A DNA stretch of 34,582 nucleotides from Lachnospiraceae bacterium (lineage in GTDB: Bacteria > Bacillota > Clostridia > Lachnospirales > Lachnospiraceae), in NCBI GenBank assembly GCA_900770225.1, contig CAAGJU010000386.1, positions 1 through 34,582 on the forward strand, given 5' to 3'. Shown one piece after another: positions 34,381 to 34,582 of the stretch. Below the pieces are notes generated by a model. It worked only from the letters and a program-made list of their open reading frames with translations. It searched no databases and was not told the DNA's origin. The translations under genes and the position numbers were made by a program. The first letter of the stretch is position 1. Each line of letters begins with the position of its first letter.

Positions 34381-34582
34381 AGTCGCATGCCAGAGGTGAC
34401 CTGCACACCCGCAGGGTGTGCAAGGACGACTATGGCTTTGCGACGACAACATACGCGGGCAGTGAGCCGCATCCGTACACGCGAAGCGTGATACGGTGAG
34501 GCGAACGCCGCGATAGCCCGACGCAGTCGGGCTGGTATGAGGATGTAGCGCGATAGCGCGGAATCCGAATGACTGTAGCGAC
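34381..34582. repeat. Dispersed hairpin element family 2, copy 2 (right end cut by window)
   Basis: The 334 bp upstream of yicC hold its promoter and then this element. The core at 34534-34578 matches 12379-12422 with about three differences. Hairpins inside are TGCACACCC/GGGTGTGCA (34402-34422), CCGTA/TACGG enclosing ACGCGAAGCGT (34473-34496) and AGCCCGAC/GTCGGGCT (34515-34533). GTCGC at 34382-34386 complements GCGAC at the very end (34578-34582), so the closing arm probably continues outside the window. Confidence 0.75.

Overview
The window looks like a chromosomal segment of a Clostridia bacterium, most likely of the family Lachnospiraceae; I cannot name the genus. The grounds are the gene order yicC-remA-gmk-rpoZ-rimO-pgsA, GatCAB amidotransferase, LL-diaminopimelate aminotransferase, an NfnAB-type ferredoxin/NADP transhydrogenase, Rex, a purine PRPP amidotransferase of the Bacillus (iron-sulfur, propeptide) type, and AGGAGG-like ribosome binding sites throughout. 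Base composition is moderately GC-rich. I recognise 28 complete protein genes and one strong structured RNA. I see no tRNA, rRNA, CRISPR array, insertion sequence or prophage gene. No protein gene is cut by a window edge, but two dispersed repeat elements are.

Layout. 1-1378: end of a dispersed repeat, then an HD-GYP gene on the plus strand. 1482-8749 (minus): ftsK/spoIIIE overlapping a zinc-ribbon/TPR membrane protein gene, then nfnA-nfnB, then rlmH. 8938-13235 (minus): rex, the NAD(P)HX-repair gene nnr, yebC, and a uppP-like gene with altered active-site positions. 13343-16185 (plus): a dispersed repeat, an ABC-F ATPase gene, and a roughly 250-nt structured RNA with its own terminator-like end. 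16197-25344 (minus): purF, pyrG, dapL, gatC, gatA, gatB, icd. 25523-25752: a third copy of the repeat. 25773-30115 (minus): an SGNH hydrolase, a DUF4358-like protein, an MBOAT O-acyltransferase and a DHHW protein, which looks like a surface polymer O-acylation set. 30179-34248 (minus): yicC-remA-gmk-rpoZ-rimO-pgsA. 34249-34582: the yicC promoter and a second repeat family.

How the genes fit together. One theme is pyridine nucleotides: NfnAB balances NADH, NADPH and ferredoxin; Rex senses NADH/NAD+; Nnr repairs hydrated NAD(P)H; Icd makes NADPH. The rex promoter carries a near-consensus Rex operator, so rex is probably autoregulated. A second theme is the envelope (FtsK, UppP-like, PgsA, acyltransferase set, DapL), and a third is nucleotide supply and translation (PurF, PyrG, Gmk, GatCAB, RlmH, RimO, ABC-F).

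The most interesting non-coding signals are (1) the structured RNA at 15901-16152, closed by a perfect 14-bp helix and capped by another perfect 14-bp helix, possibly a raiA-motif RNA though I cannot confirm the family; (2) two families of intergenic hairpin elements whose internal cores are conserved while their terminal stems differ between copies yet stay self-complementary; and (3) the Rex operator.
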